DNA of 64,000 nucleotides from the NCBI RefSeq assembly GCF_026151205.1, contig NC_087084.1, positions 14,741,760 to 14,805,759 on the forward strand, read 5' to 3'. This document shows, in pieces, positions 46,801 through 55,070 of this stretch (position 1 is the first letter of the stretch; each line of letters starts with the position of its first letter). Source of the stretch: Bolinopsis microptera (taxonomy: Eukaryota; Ctenophora; Tentaculata; Lobata; Bolinopsidae). The position numbers were made by a program, and so were the translations under genes. Under the pieces are notes generated by a model. It worked only from the letters and a program-made list of their open reading frames with translations, was not told the DNA's origin and made no database searches.

Positions 46801-48104
46801 TTCGATTATATAATTTTAACCGTTAGTTCAAACACACAGACATATCATTTGCAAGCAATCTCAGACAATGTCTTCTTCCTCTAGTCCCCTCAACCAAACA
46901 CAAGGAAATATTTCAAACAGATGCCTGCCCGAGCAGGTACTGACAATGAGTGTGTATGTTCTGGTGGACGCCAACATGCTGATCCCCTTCTTAAGCACTG
47001 TAGAGTGGTTATTCTACTGCGTGACGTTCTCCACTATTCTTTACTTACGGTATAAGGAGCCAAACTCGAAAAGGCCCTTCAAGGTGGGTTATTTATGTTA
47101 TTCTAATCGTAAAATAACTGAACTTCAAAGTTCAAAGAGTAAACCAAGACATGTTGGGTAATTAGTAATCACTTGTGATGTCGTACCTTGAAGGAATTCA
47201 ATGGGAGCTTCTGTGAATAACTTACTTACATTTCCCAGTGAAACCTAAACTTTGTAACTTCAGGTTCCACTATTTGTGTCGGTGTTCCTGTTTTTAATAA
47301 CGGGAACGTTTGTGGTACTGCCTCTATTCTCGGAGGAAAGTAGGGTCACCACCCTGTTGGGTACGTGAGGAATACTTAATGGATAATTAATTAATTAATT
47401 AATTACTTGATGGATAGTTAATTAATTCATTATTAATTACTTAAAATTACCTGTTAAAAGTTCAAGAAACTTCCTAGGATACCCCTTCAGTGCATACTGT
47501 AAACATAGTTGATAGTACTATTACTATTATATTACTATTATTACTTAATGGATAATTAATAGATTCATTCAAATAATGGATCAATTTCTATAATCGTATA
47601 AAATTTGTTTTTGGAGGATGAGGGAAGTATTTTATTAATAATTAATTAAACACGAAGGATTTTAAAAGGAATATTGCCAATATTTGAACAACAAACCTTG
47701 ACAGGTCTATGCTGGATACCACTAGGAGCAGTGTTTTACGGTATCCGGCATCTTATAGCACGGTATCTTGTTAAGCAGAATGCGGTATCCGGCATCTTAT
47801 AGTACGGTATCTTGTTAAGCAGAATGCGGTACCCGGCATCTTATAGCACGGTATCTTGTTAAGCAGAATGCGGTACCCGGCATCTTATAACATGGTATCT
47901 TGTTAAGCAGAATGTGGCATCTTACAGCACGGTATCTTATCAGGTCTAAGCTGGTTACCACTAGGAGCGGCAGTTTACGGCATCCGGCATCTTATTAAAC
48001 AGTGCTGCTACAAGAAGCTAGAACAGAAGACATCCAGTCAGTCTAGTTTAGACTCTGGGTATAGTGAGGTTGACGGAAACGACAAGGAATGTAAACTTAG
48101 CTAA
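37815..48104 (+). CDS. SLC7-family amino-acid transporter, gene 1 (13 coding exons)
   Basis: The exons fit GT..AG boundaries and reading phase: 37815-37856, 38108-38213, 38540-38638, 38861-38963, 39323-39435, 39681-39812, 43639-43767, 44023-44168, 46333-46449, 46692-46778, 46937-47083, 47264-47360 and 47944-48104. The product is about 490 residues, normal for SLC7 light chains. Family marks are VGAGIFISPKG (substrate-binding GSGIF-like motif in TM1), LAYAELGTMMPQSGGEFVYI, EELKTPEKTLP and LYLRYKEPNSKRPFK. The hydrophobic profile suits 12 membrane segments. It should exchange or import amino acids at the plasma membrane, possibly with an SLC3 heavy chain. Intron 6 holds a LINE fragment and a nested gene; intron 8 holds a large minisatellite. 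An alternative last exon lies at 47705-47802. Subfamily (y+LAT, b0,+ or other) cannot be told. Confidence 0.88.
37843..37968 (+). repeat. 64-bp duplication of exon 1 end plus donor (gene 1)
   Basis: CGCTGTTTCCTAAGGTATTYTAATG begins as the last 14 bases of exon 1 with its donor (37843) and is repeated 64 bp later (37907), followed by the same tactaaaacgcttttaag text. The second copy therefore carries another exon-1-like 5-prime splice site inside intron 1. Confidence 0.9.
37996..38107 (+). repeat. 31-bp tandem repeat leading into exon 2 acceptor (gene 1)
   Basis: Three units of atatttccttgtgtgtttg plus tcgtctttaaag end in atatttccttgtgtttcag, the acceptor of exon 2. The same atttccttgtgtttcag acceptor stands before exon 2 of gene 2, where related text occurs near 55237-55302. 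The repeat thus grew from the 3-prime splice-site region. Confidence 0.85.
39447..39530 (+). repeat. gtaaccgtta short tandem repeat in intron 5 (gene 1)
   Basis: About seven units of gtaaccgttagtaacc type begin roughly a dozen bases after the exon 5 donor. Confidence 0.85.
40247..41602 (+). mobile_element. 5-prime-truncated LINE with restriction-like endonuclease, in SLC7 intron 6
   Basis: The insert is flanked by the 11-bp duplication atttctcacag (40236-40246 and 41603-41613) and ends in a run of A, so it integrated by target-primed reverse transcription. The coding part is 40258-41496. The duplicated target is itself a splice-acceptor-like sequence standing just before the start codon of the nested pseudoprotease gene. 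Confidence 0.85.
40258..41496 (+). pseudogene. C-terminal part of RLE-type LINE protein (thumb, CCHC, endonuclease)
   Basis: The frame of about 412 codons lacks the RT catalytic core. Residues about 1-80 (QPQAAYAAFTHGVRHKMTYF, ERRTVALPVRCGGLGIPV) look like the RT thumb region. At about 198-212, CVCGAKMDINHALNC gives a C-x-C-x7-H-x4-C zinc-binding pattern. HPDVRARGF at about 265 and YFDIKFLNP at about 282 fit the PD-(D/E)xK nuclease core, as in R2/NeSL/Hero-type LINEs. The end has EHGSFCPLVYSVTGGSGPEA and CIRGTRSS. The long open frame suggests a recent insertion. Clade is uncertain; an alternative is another retroelement sharing this widespread invertebrate C-terminal domain. Confidence 0.65.
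41616..43208 (+). CDS. Membrane-anchored papain-like protein lacking catalytic His, nested in SLC7 intron 6
   Basis: A single exon encodes about 530 residues. I start at the ATG 41616, because upstream codons come from the LINE tail. MLSIFPLLVLSLA is a signal-peptide-like start. Residues about 35-115 resemble the I29 inhibitor prodomain (RQQIFIQNLDVIKKHN, GVNKFTIMDDEEL). The C1A domain follows with THQRKCGSCYIFA, so the oxyanion Gln and active Cys are kept. RNSWGVNYGMKGYVRV keeps the Asn. At the His position the text is MKPLAVVLVGYT, so Leu stands where papain has DHAVAAVGYG. Then comes a charged and Asn/Thr-rich linker with NTT glycosylation sequons and two hydrophobic segments (FITLGIITITVITAAVI, SWIVFLMNIVATVGL). 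Probably a catalytically inactive, membrane-bound relative of cathepsins; function unknown. A polyadenylation signal AATAAA lies at 43390. Confidence 0.8.
   Translation: MLSIFPLLVLSLAFKKTCCNELISDDVKEDIVHSQSLSESWRKYLDVFYNTRNIYQPETMLFKSSGQGLEADKKRQQIFIQNLDVIKKHNKDFTNGLTRSYLGVNKFTIMDDEELKSYTGLLSENNTKELSEDPPSVMRENLPESIDYVQEGYIAPVTHQRKCGSCYIFAFVAVLEYHLAKTTGRLLKLSEQELLDCCSNDDTGCRGGELNHAALYLQRDGKRLTTLKHLPYIAEDVECEKEKYPNALKGWLDGNAYDLRRIQVMGDASKPDPIKSDNILADSLDKYGPLWIGVNWEIDGFRHYQSGILDTVGGIGFMKPLAVVLVGYTPEYFNLRNSWGVNYGMKGYVRVARRMNVAKMYDREGFALVSNHSLTGKDREGFWDDEQWWREYYEEEKERGNVDEYRNEQKRKSRGKDWWREEPELTNNDNSANTTTNTTNTKNTTDSKNTTDTTSFDNKKFITLGIITITVITAAVIQGANCLWICKSAQRQIMNQWNSPSWIVFLMNIVATVGLTLNIVLVGIFIYHDI
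43390..43395 (+). terminator. Polyadenylation signal of the nested gene
   Basis: AATAAA stands 182 bp after the stop codon of the papain-like gene and is the nearest canonical signal. Confidence 0.5.
43796..43937. repeat. G-rich minisatellite (ggggcgggacaa) in intron 7, gene 1
   Basis: About eleven units of ggggcgggacaa / ggggcgagacaa lie just after the exon 7 donor. The repeated G-runs on the plus strand could form G-quadruplexes. Confidence 0.9.
44169..45918 (+). repeat. 20-bp minisatellite with copies of exon-8 end (gene 1, intron 8)
   Basis: The unit gttgctaggttactagtgta is repeated roughly 75 times, starting at the exon 8 donor (ATG|gttagttgct). Three extra copies of the last 50 or so bases of exon 8 plus donor (tgatgttctcactgcacc..gctatggttagt) interrupt the array at about 44228, 45238 and 45867. 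The array is therefore a higher-order repeat whose unit includes a 5-prime splice site. Confidence 0.95.
47705..47802 (+). CDS. Alternative last exon of SLC7 gene 1
   Basis: After the acceptor ccttgacag this block encodes LCWIPLGAVFYGIRHL in the same phase as the main last exon (LSWLPLGAAVYGIRHL at 47944) and stops at 47800. It would give a different, shorter C-terminus. Downstream, a 44-bp unit derived from it (cggcatcttatagcacggta) is repeated about four times up to the main last exon. Confidence 0.55.
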
Positions 48105-48166
48105 GACTGAGTTGAACTGAGATAACATTTGTATGATTCTTTTATATTAGTGTTTTATATTAATGT

Positions 48167-48172
48167 AATAAA
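48167..48172 (+). terminator. Polyadenylation signal of SLC7 gene 1
   Basis: AATAAA 63 bp after the stop codon; a second AATAAA follows at about 48198. The same arrangement is kept in gene 2. Confidence 0.6.
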
Positions 48173-49133
48173 AACTTTTGAGAGTTTGACATTCAGATTA
48201 ATAAAACATCCAATTATTTTAATTGGTAAACTAAACAAAGTTACATCTTAAGAGTTTTTAGTTTTTATGTTCGGTCCCTATGATGTACCTGCAGCATTCT
48301 GTTACGGGTATTTGTTTTTGTTTTAACTTGGGTTTAAGATTGCGACTTTTCATTTGTACGGCATTTCAAGCGTTAAAATTGTTAACATAATAACATTTTA
48401 ATAGTATAAATACTGTTAAAAATTGTCAAACATAGACGATTTCCCATCAAAATACGAGACTTTCGAGAATAAAAATGAGTATATAATTTTCAACCATTCT
48501 GAACTTTAAAATAAATTCTGGTTGGCTGTCACGAGTCAGTCACGTGTCACGTGTCAGTTGTGTACTGAAGTAATCAGTCACGTGCCAGTTGTGTACTGAA
48601 GTAATGAATACGTTAGAATTGTTTTGTCTGATAAAAGTGAGAACTGCATGCAAAGTGGTTAATTCATTGCTCAAAATGATGCAGCCTCCAATTCGAATTA
48701 GATAACAAAACATAAGTCCGCGTATCCTACGCTACTGCAGAGCATGAACAGGAGTGTGAAGTAGTCCGCGTATCCTACGCTACTGCAGAGCATGAACAGG
48801 AGTGTGAAGTAGCATCTCCTCCCCTTACTTTATAATAAAAAACAATCGGAAGTTTTATTGAAAAATCGTCGAATAATGCTCGATAACGGTGCAAGACTAA
48901 ATCAAAAGATAAGGAAAAACAGCTCATTTTACGAACACGGATGTCGGATACCAATTGCTCAAATCTAATTTGTCGTTTAAATTTTTATACTACCCCTATT
49001 TCTCTTCTAAATTTTTCCGTTGATGAACTGCCAAGTGGTTTCTAGAATCAAATTCTTAAATATTTAAAATTCCCCTATCAATTTTGGTCGACACATGTTA
49101 AATAAGAGCAAGTTGAAGAACTATTGCATACGT

Positions 49134-49316
49134 CTCCAGTAGCAGGGAGGATCAGTTGAGTGTGCACTTCGGTGTTTAGAGTTTTTGCTACTGGATATAT
49201 GGTTAAATAGGTCATTGGTAACTCAAATCACCGAGAGCCACGCCCATATGTCATATTAGCAAAAAACTCTATACATACATCGAAGTGCACACTCAACTCC
49301 TCCCTGCTACTGCAGA
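49134..49316. repeat. About 183-bp MITE with long TIRs (copy in gene 1 flank)
   Basis: CTCCAGTAGCAGGGAGG and about 35 further bases (agtgtgcacttcg..agagtttttgcta) pair with the right end (tagcaaaaaactct..ccctgctactg). It is inserted in text that continues as gcatacg / cgtcaaattggatgtgc. A second copy lies at about 63815-63991 as part of the segmental duplication. Confidence 0.75.
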
Positions 49317-49330
49317 GTATATGTTGAATG

Positions 49331-50893
49331 CGTCAAATTGGATGTGCTTTCTGTGGAGATACGTACCTGTGTGCCGCCCCCGCGGATGTCTAATGTCCTA
49401 AAGAAGAAAACAGGCCTTGTTTTTTGCCGACCCCTACAGACTTTTTTAGCGAAGAGTCTCACGCACTACGCAGTAGAGCCCAGACCCAAGCAAAAAATGT
49501 GATAGTCGAGTATAGAGTGATTCATCAGATCATCCCATTACCTCTTGACTAATGTTAACTACATCCTGGAGGGGGATATTTAAAACATATAAGTGATACG
49601 AAAGGATTGTATTAGTAGGAGCTTTCTAAATACTTGTGTAAATCGTCTTCAGTAAATCGTCTTCTTTAACTACATCATATATCATTTCAAGTCCCAGTTA
49701 ACAGTTAGACACATTCCTCATTTCAAGGCGATTAGATAATTGGTTTACAGGTCCCCCAGACCAATTATAAAGTCTTTTGATTTCTGATAGCTTCCGTTAC
49801 CTGTCTCCACACTTCCACAGCTGCTGTCTCATCTTTCGATAAAGATGTGTCGTTAAATCTTTATTTTTATTTTAAGAACATTCTTGTATATTATTTATTT
49901 TCCTATTTAGTCAAGACGTGAGTGTTAGGGCTCTCATTGACGAATTTATTTATGTTTAATCCTGTTTAATCCTGTTTAGTTGCTAGCTCTTCGTTGGGTA
50001 TTATATATCCTTGTTATTGCGATTGGTGACGTGTCTTTAGTGACAATAAGATATTTAGATATGACTTATGAGAGCAAGCGCTAAAAGTAAATAGGTTTTT
50101 TACTCATTCGATCCTTGATCTTAAACTATTACCCGTTCAATTTTGGTATAAACACGTAAACTTAGTGCAGAATAAAGCAAGTTATACTACTATTTCATAC
50201 GTATCAAATTGGATGTGCTTTCGGTGGAGATATAGCGCGGGCCGTTTAATTATGGTTAGGGTTTTAGCATATAACTATAAGTATATACTTCAGATAAGAA
50301 TCTGGTGAGGTATAGGGTTGGGATCTCAATAATCCCTCAGGGCCATCTATTTCTAAAGAACATGTTTAAGTAAGTCACAATATCTAATCTTGTGTGAGTT
50401 TTTGACTTTTAATATAAATAATTATTACATATATTTTTGAGTAAATATTGGCTGGTACTTTGGGCCGGTCCCTAACGAAACACGTGATAGTCGAGTGTAG
50501 AGTGATTCATCAGATCATCCGATTTGGTTTACAGCTCCCCAGACCAATTATAAAGTCTAACATTTCCTCATTTCGAGCCCGTGAGCGGGTGAGCCGTAGA
50601 GTCTGACGCAGTAGAGACTGCAGTAGAGTCCGGACGCAAGCTGGGGTGGTCGTTACGCCACTGTGCACTTGCATAAAGCATAAAATATAAATGATAAGAC
50701 GAGTTTATCTAATATTCTAATATTGGATTATAAACAAACCCTGCTTGCATTGGACGTGGTGCTTCTTCAATGGACGTTCATGCAGATTTCTAAAAATATA
50801 TTTAAAACCTCCTCGTTATGATACGAAGTAATCTGCCTGGAAAATTGAACACATTATGAACATTATCTTGAACACATTATGCAAGATAAGCAG
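49331..50893. other. Intergenic repeat mixture
   Basis: This holds fragments of several dispersed repeats. A LINE 3-prime end lies at 49908-49980 (GAGtgttagggCTC stem-loop and TTTAATCCTG units). There are two copies of the GTCGAGTRTAGAGTGATTCATC motif (about 49501, 50487) followed at different distances by ccagaccaattataaagtct (49764, 50538). Two ends gtgctttcKgtggagatac/t are present. No gene was recognised. Confidence 0.5.
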
Positions 50894-52471
50894 TAGGGTT
50901 TGCATTATCGGTCCAAAATTTTTTATCGCCGATAACCGATAATAATTTTTCAATTATCGGCGATAACGATAATTATCGGCGATAAAATTTGGTCAGAACA
51001 ATTAGCTTATTTTCCATCGATTCAGTGGCTTAATTAATCATACGTTCATGATTTATAACTTCCGTGATTGAGGGTCATGAATTCCCGAGATATCGTACAT
51101 AAATTGTAAACGCGTAATTTCAAAATAGTCAATCAATTGAAAGTGAAGATCCGATATACTTTACAGTGAACAGTCAGTGAGAATAACAATCTTACACAAA
51201 GTGGAACGCGTAATTCCAAAATTGTAAATTAATCAAAAGTGAAGTGGTAATAACAATCTCCCCCTATTTGTAATGTGTGCAAAGTTAGAACTTGCTACAT
51301 AAGTAACTACTTAGAAGCTTTATTAGCAAAATAGTATTTCAGAAAAATCAACATATCTAAAGATTTGTCAGATAGTCTACATCTTAATTTCGTGAGAAGG
51401 AGTCCACTTGCACTGAAGGTCCGCTCTGCCTCAACAGACGTGGGCGGAATGTTCAAAATACAGAATGTTCATGGCATCTCTGATGAAACTGCTGGTTGCA
51501 ATTTGATTAAAAGAGAGTCTGTCCACAGCCGCTAAACGGCTATAAATTTCGGCTTGAGTTTTCCTTTCGATGTAAGATACTATTAGGGACTGATTTTTTG
51601 GTCGCTTGACTTTGGGGGATGCCGAAGATTTATCATTATTAGCAGCTGCATTTTCTATACCGTGTTTAACTCTCAAGTGGTACCAAAGACTAGTGTAAGA
51701 CCTTTTGGCTGTTGTGCTGAGAAAAGACTTGTCACATTGCATGCAGGCCACGTTGTCCCCCTCTTTTGTGAAATGTTTCCAGATCTCGTTGGTTGACATA
51801 TCAAGGTTAACTAGTTTTCCGAGACACAACAGAAAACAGATAACAACTGATACGTGTAACGTAATCAATCAACGATTTAAGCAAATGAGCGACCCAGGCA
51901 AGTTAATCATCGGCATTTCTCAGGGGAGGGGCGTGGAGTGTGGACTGTGCAGGAGTGTATTGTGTTGTTATGGTGTGTACTGTGTCGGGTTCAAATTATT
52001 ACCTTATACGGTTGTAACTGAATTGATAGTTTGAAGTGAACAGCTTATCTGTAATAGGGTGGGCGAAACTACGGGATACTTATTACAGATTTAACGTTTA
52101 AACTTTAATTCCGTTGAATTCAAATATGCAACTATCCCATAAAATATGAATACTTTTACATAGTACATACCTTGTTTCACCAATCAACAGTGATAAGATA
52201 ACATTGCAAATCTTGCTGATTTAAGTACTTAAGTAGCAAATTCAGATGTTTTGATCAGTTTCACACATATCTTATGATCAATCTAGTGAAAATGGGAGGT
52301 AAGAATCTGCGATTTAGCTGTTAAGTCTCGAAAATTCCGAAATTATTTTTGAAAAGAAATTTCTGAAATTATCGGTTTATCGGTCAGAAATTATCGCCGA
52401 TAACCGATAACGATTTTACTACGAATTATCGCCTATAATTTTATCGCCGATATTATCGATTGCAAACCCTA
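50894..52471 (-). mobile_element. hAT deletion derivative, copy 1 (1578 bp)
   Basis: It is flanked by the perfect 8-bp duplication ataagcag (50886-50893 and 52472-52479). The ends are TAGGGTTTGCATTATCGG and, in reverse, TAGGGTTTGCAATCGATA, followed on both sides by many GGCGATAA/TTATCGCC motifs. Read in reverse it encodes a BED zinc finger and, in another frame, a hAT C-terminal dimerisation region, with no room for the RNase H-like catalytic core. It must depend on a full-length element for mobility. Copy 2 has the same length. Confidence 0.92.
51431..51799 (-). CDS. BED zinc-finger protein of hAT derivative, copy 1
   Basis: I start at MSTNEIW (51799), the usual position before a BED finger; the frame is open 23 codons further upstream. 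CMQCDKSFLS..SLWYHLRVKHG gives the C-x2-C..H-x4-H pattern. AAVDRLSFNQIATSSFIRDAM follows, as in hAT transposases after the BED domain. The frame then stops at FEHSAHVC. Just downstream another frame reads IPPTSVEAERTFSASGLLL then KLRCRLSDKSLDMLIFL, the hAT dimerisation motif. A 16-bp tandem duplication with TGAACATTC at both edges lies exactly at the junction and accounts for the shift. A DNA-binding protein without catalytic core could act as a repressor; that is inference. Confidence 0.75.
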   Translation of the reverse strand: MSTNEIWKHFTKEGDNVACMQCDKSFLSTTAKRSYTSLWYHLRVKHGIENAAANNDKSSASPKVKRPKNQSLIVSYIERKTQAEIYSRLAAVDRLSFNQIATSSFIRDAMNILYFEHSAHVC

Positions 52472-52660
52472 ATAAGCAGAGAACGTGTCTAATCTTGAAT
52501 ATCAGTTAAGATAAAGATGCTGGGAAATAATATCTTATGAAAATAAGGTGATAGACAAACAGATGTTTCCTCGCTTGGGGGCAATGCAGTTTCCTATCAT
52601 ACACAGTCAAAGCTAAAACCATCACGTGGTGTTATTACGAGTAACGTTATTGGTCAGGAG

Positions 52661-54238
52661 TAGGGTTTGCATTATCGGTCCAAAATTTTTTATCGCCGAT
52701 AACCGATAATAATTTTTCAATTATCGGCGATAACGATAATTATCGGCGATAAAATTTGGTCAGAACAATTAGCTTATTTTCCATCGATTCAGTGGCTTAA
52801 TTAATCATACGTTCATGATTTATAACTTCCGTGATTGAGGGTCATGAATTCCCGAGATATCGTACATAAATTGTAAACGCGTAATTTCAAAATAGTCAAT
52901 CAATTGAAAGTGAAGATCCGATATACTTTACAGTGAACAGTCAGTGAGAATAACAATCTTACACAAAGTGGAACGCGTAATTCCAAAATTGTAAATTAAT
53001 CAAAAGTGAAGTGGTAATAACAATCTCCCCCTATTTGTAATGTGTGCAAAGTTAGAACTTGCTACATAAGTAACTACTTAGAAGCTTTATTAGCAAAATA
53101 GTATTTCAGAAAAATCAACATATCTAAAGATTTGTCAGATAGTCTACATCTTAATTTCGTGAGAAGGAGTCCACTTGCACTGAAGGTCCGCTCTGCCTCA
53201 ACAGACGTGGGCGGAATGTTCAAAATACAGAATGTTCATGGCATCTCTGATGAAACTGCTGGTTGCAATTTGATTAAAAGAGAGTCTGTCCACAGCCGCT
53301 AAACGGCTATAAATTTCGGCTTGAGTTTTCCTTTCGATGTAAGATACTATTAGGGACTGATTTTTTGGTCGCTTGACTTTGGGGGATGCCGAAGATTTAT
53401 CATTATTAGCAGCTGCATTTTCTATACCGTGTTTAACTCTCAAGTGGTACCAAAGACTAGTGTAAGACCTTTTGGCTGTTGTGCTGAGAAAAGACTTGTC
53501 ACATTGCATGCAGGCCACGTTGTCCCCCTCTTTTGTGAAATGTTTCCAGATCTCGTTGGTTGACATATCAAGGTTAACTAGTTTTCCGAGACACAACAGA
53601 AAACAGATAACAACTGATACGTGTAACGTAATCAATCAACGATTTAAGCAAATGAGCGACCCAGGCAAGTTAATCATCGGCATTTCTCAGGGGAGGGGCG
53701 TGGAGTGTGGACTGTGCAGGAGTGTATTGTGTTGTTATGGTGTGTACTGTGTCGGGTTCAAATTATTACCTTATACGGTTGTAACTGAATTGATAGTTTG
53801 AAGTGAACAGCTTATCTGTAATAGGGTGGGCGAAACTACGGGATACTTATTACAGATTTAACGTTTAAACTTTAATTCCGTTGAATTCAAATATGCAACT
53901 ATCCCATAAAATATGAATACTTTTACATAGTACATACCTTGTTTCACCAATCAACAGTGATAAGATAACATTGCAAATCTTGCTGATTTAAGTACTTAAG
54001 TAGCAAATTCAGATGTTTTGATCAGTTTCACACATATCTTATGATCAATCTAGTGAAAATGGGAGGTAAGAATCTGCGATTTAGCTGTTAAGTCTCGAAA
54101 ATTCCGAAATTATTTTTGAAAAGAAATTTCTGAAATTATCGGTTTATCGGTCAGAAATTATCGCCGATAACCGATAACGATTTTACTACGAATTATCGCC
54201 TATAATTTTATCGCCGATATTATCGATTGCAAACCCTA
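52661..54238 (-). mobile_element. hAT deletion derivative, copy 2 (1578 bp)
   Basis: It is flanked by the perfect 8-bp duplication gtcaggag (52653-52660 and 54239-54246). Length and, as far as I compared, sequence equal copy 1, only 189 bp away. Different target duplications show two separate insertions, not a tandem duplication. The lack of differences shows that at least one moved very recently, or that the two were homogenised. Confidence 0.92.
53198..53566 (-). CDS. BED zinc-finger protein of hAT derivative, copy 2
   Basis: The frame is the same as at 51431-51799, including the BED cysteines and histidines, the same end at FEHSAHVC and the same 16-bp junction duplication before the dimerisation motif in another frame. 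The shared defect shows that the shift was present in the source element before the last transposition. Confidence 0.75.
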   Translation of the reverse strand: MSTNEIWKHFTKEGDNVACMQCDKSFLSTTAKRSYTSLWYHLRVKHGIENAAANNDKSSASPKVKRPKNQSLIVSYIERKTQAEIYSRLAAVDRLSFNQIATSSFIRDAMNILYFEHSAHVC

Positions 54239-54246
54239 GTCAGGAG

Positions 54247-55070
54247 CCAATCCCTCCGGGCTATTTAAGCTTAAAATATAATTCTGTTTATTTTAATTTT
54301 TGTCTGGTTTTTTTGTATACCTCATTCTTGGTATCCTCACCTTAAACTCCGGAAAATTCTTGTTCTGTAGCAGTAGCTTTTGCTGAATTTAATGAATAAG
54401 GCGAACGTGGTTTAAATTGCTACAGCTGATTTCAATATCTTTGCTCAGTCTTACATGTAAAAAAACTAACTTCATGAATAATATCGGTCTACCTCCATCA
54501 ATTCTGATAAGGGATGGATTAGTCGGAATCTTACGTCGGAATTTATAATCTTGCTGATATAATATATGAACGGTCTTAAAATAAATTATAGGCCCTTAAA
54601 ATTGGCATTCTGAATAACAGTTGAACAGGTAATGTAATAACAATACCGTTATCATCTGACAATGTTCCAAAACCCTAAAAAGATAAGTAGATTTTTGGAG
54701 AATCACTCAGCAATCAGCATCAATACAAAGCAATTTCACGTCTTTTTCAACATTATCTGAGCGGTTTAATTACGGGCCTTGCTAATAAAACAATTGAAAC
54801 CGTGTTTCGTTACATTTGATTAGGATATCTGGTATTTTTACTGATTAATTTGTCATACCCCTTATTGTTTCACGTAGTATCCCATCTCATAATTACAGCA
54901 ATATTACTGGGTTATATTATATATATAGAATCTAGGTCACTATCTAGGTCACTATCAGTAGCGATTCAGACATCATTCAGCTAGTTTGTGATAAGTTTGT
55001 CATGTGTGTTCCAGTTCAGTGAACTTTAGTAACTTTAGTGACTTTAGTAACTTTGTTTCAAGGTGGCAAT
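54247..55070 (+). other. Upstream region of SLC7 gene 2
   Basis: No gene was recognised. There is a short tandem (ctaggtcactat, 54930-54955) and an agtaacttt/agtgacttt run (55023-55052) just before the start codon, similar to the agtaacttt run upstream of gene 1 (near 37330). Confidence 0.4.

Larger units (their letters stand above)
45919..49330 (+). repeat. Segmental duplication, copy 1 (partner 60290-64000)
   Basis: From the end of the intron 8 array onward, exons, introns and 3-prime flank of gene 1 match those of gene 2 nearly base for base, with few substitutions and small indels (for example an extra repeat unit at 48717-48810 and the SINE only in gene 2). The match continues past both genes to the right edge of the window. 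Confidence 0.85.

Noticed and set aside
50894-54238. The two hAT copies as LTRs of one retrotransposon
   Set aside because: Each has its own 8-bp target duplication and inverted ends, and the 189 bp between them has no retroviral genes.
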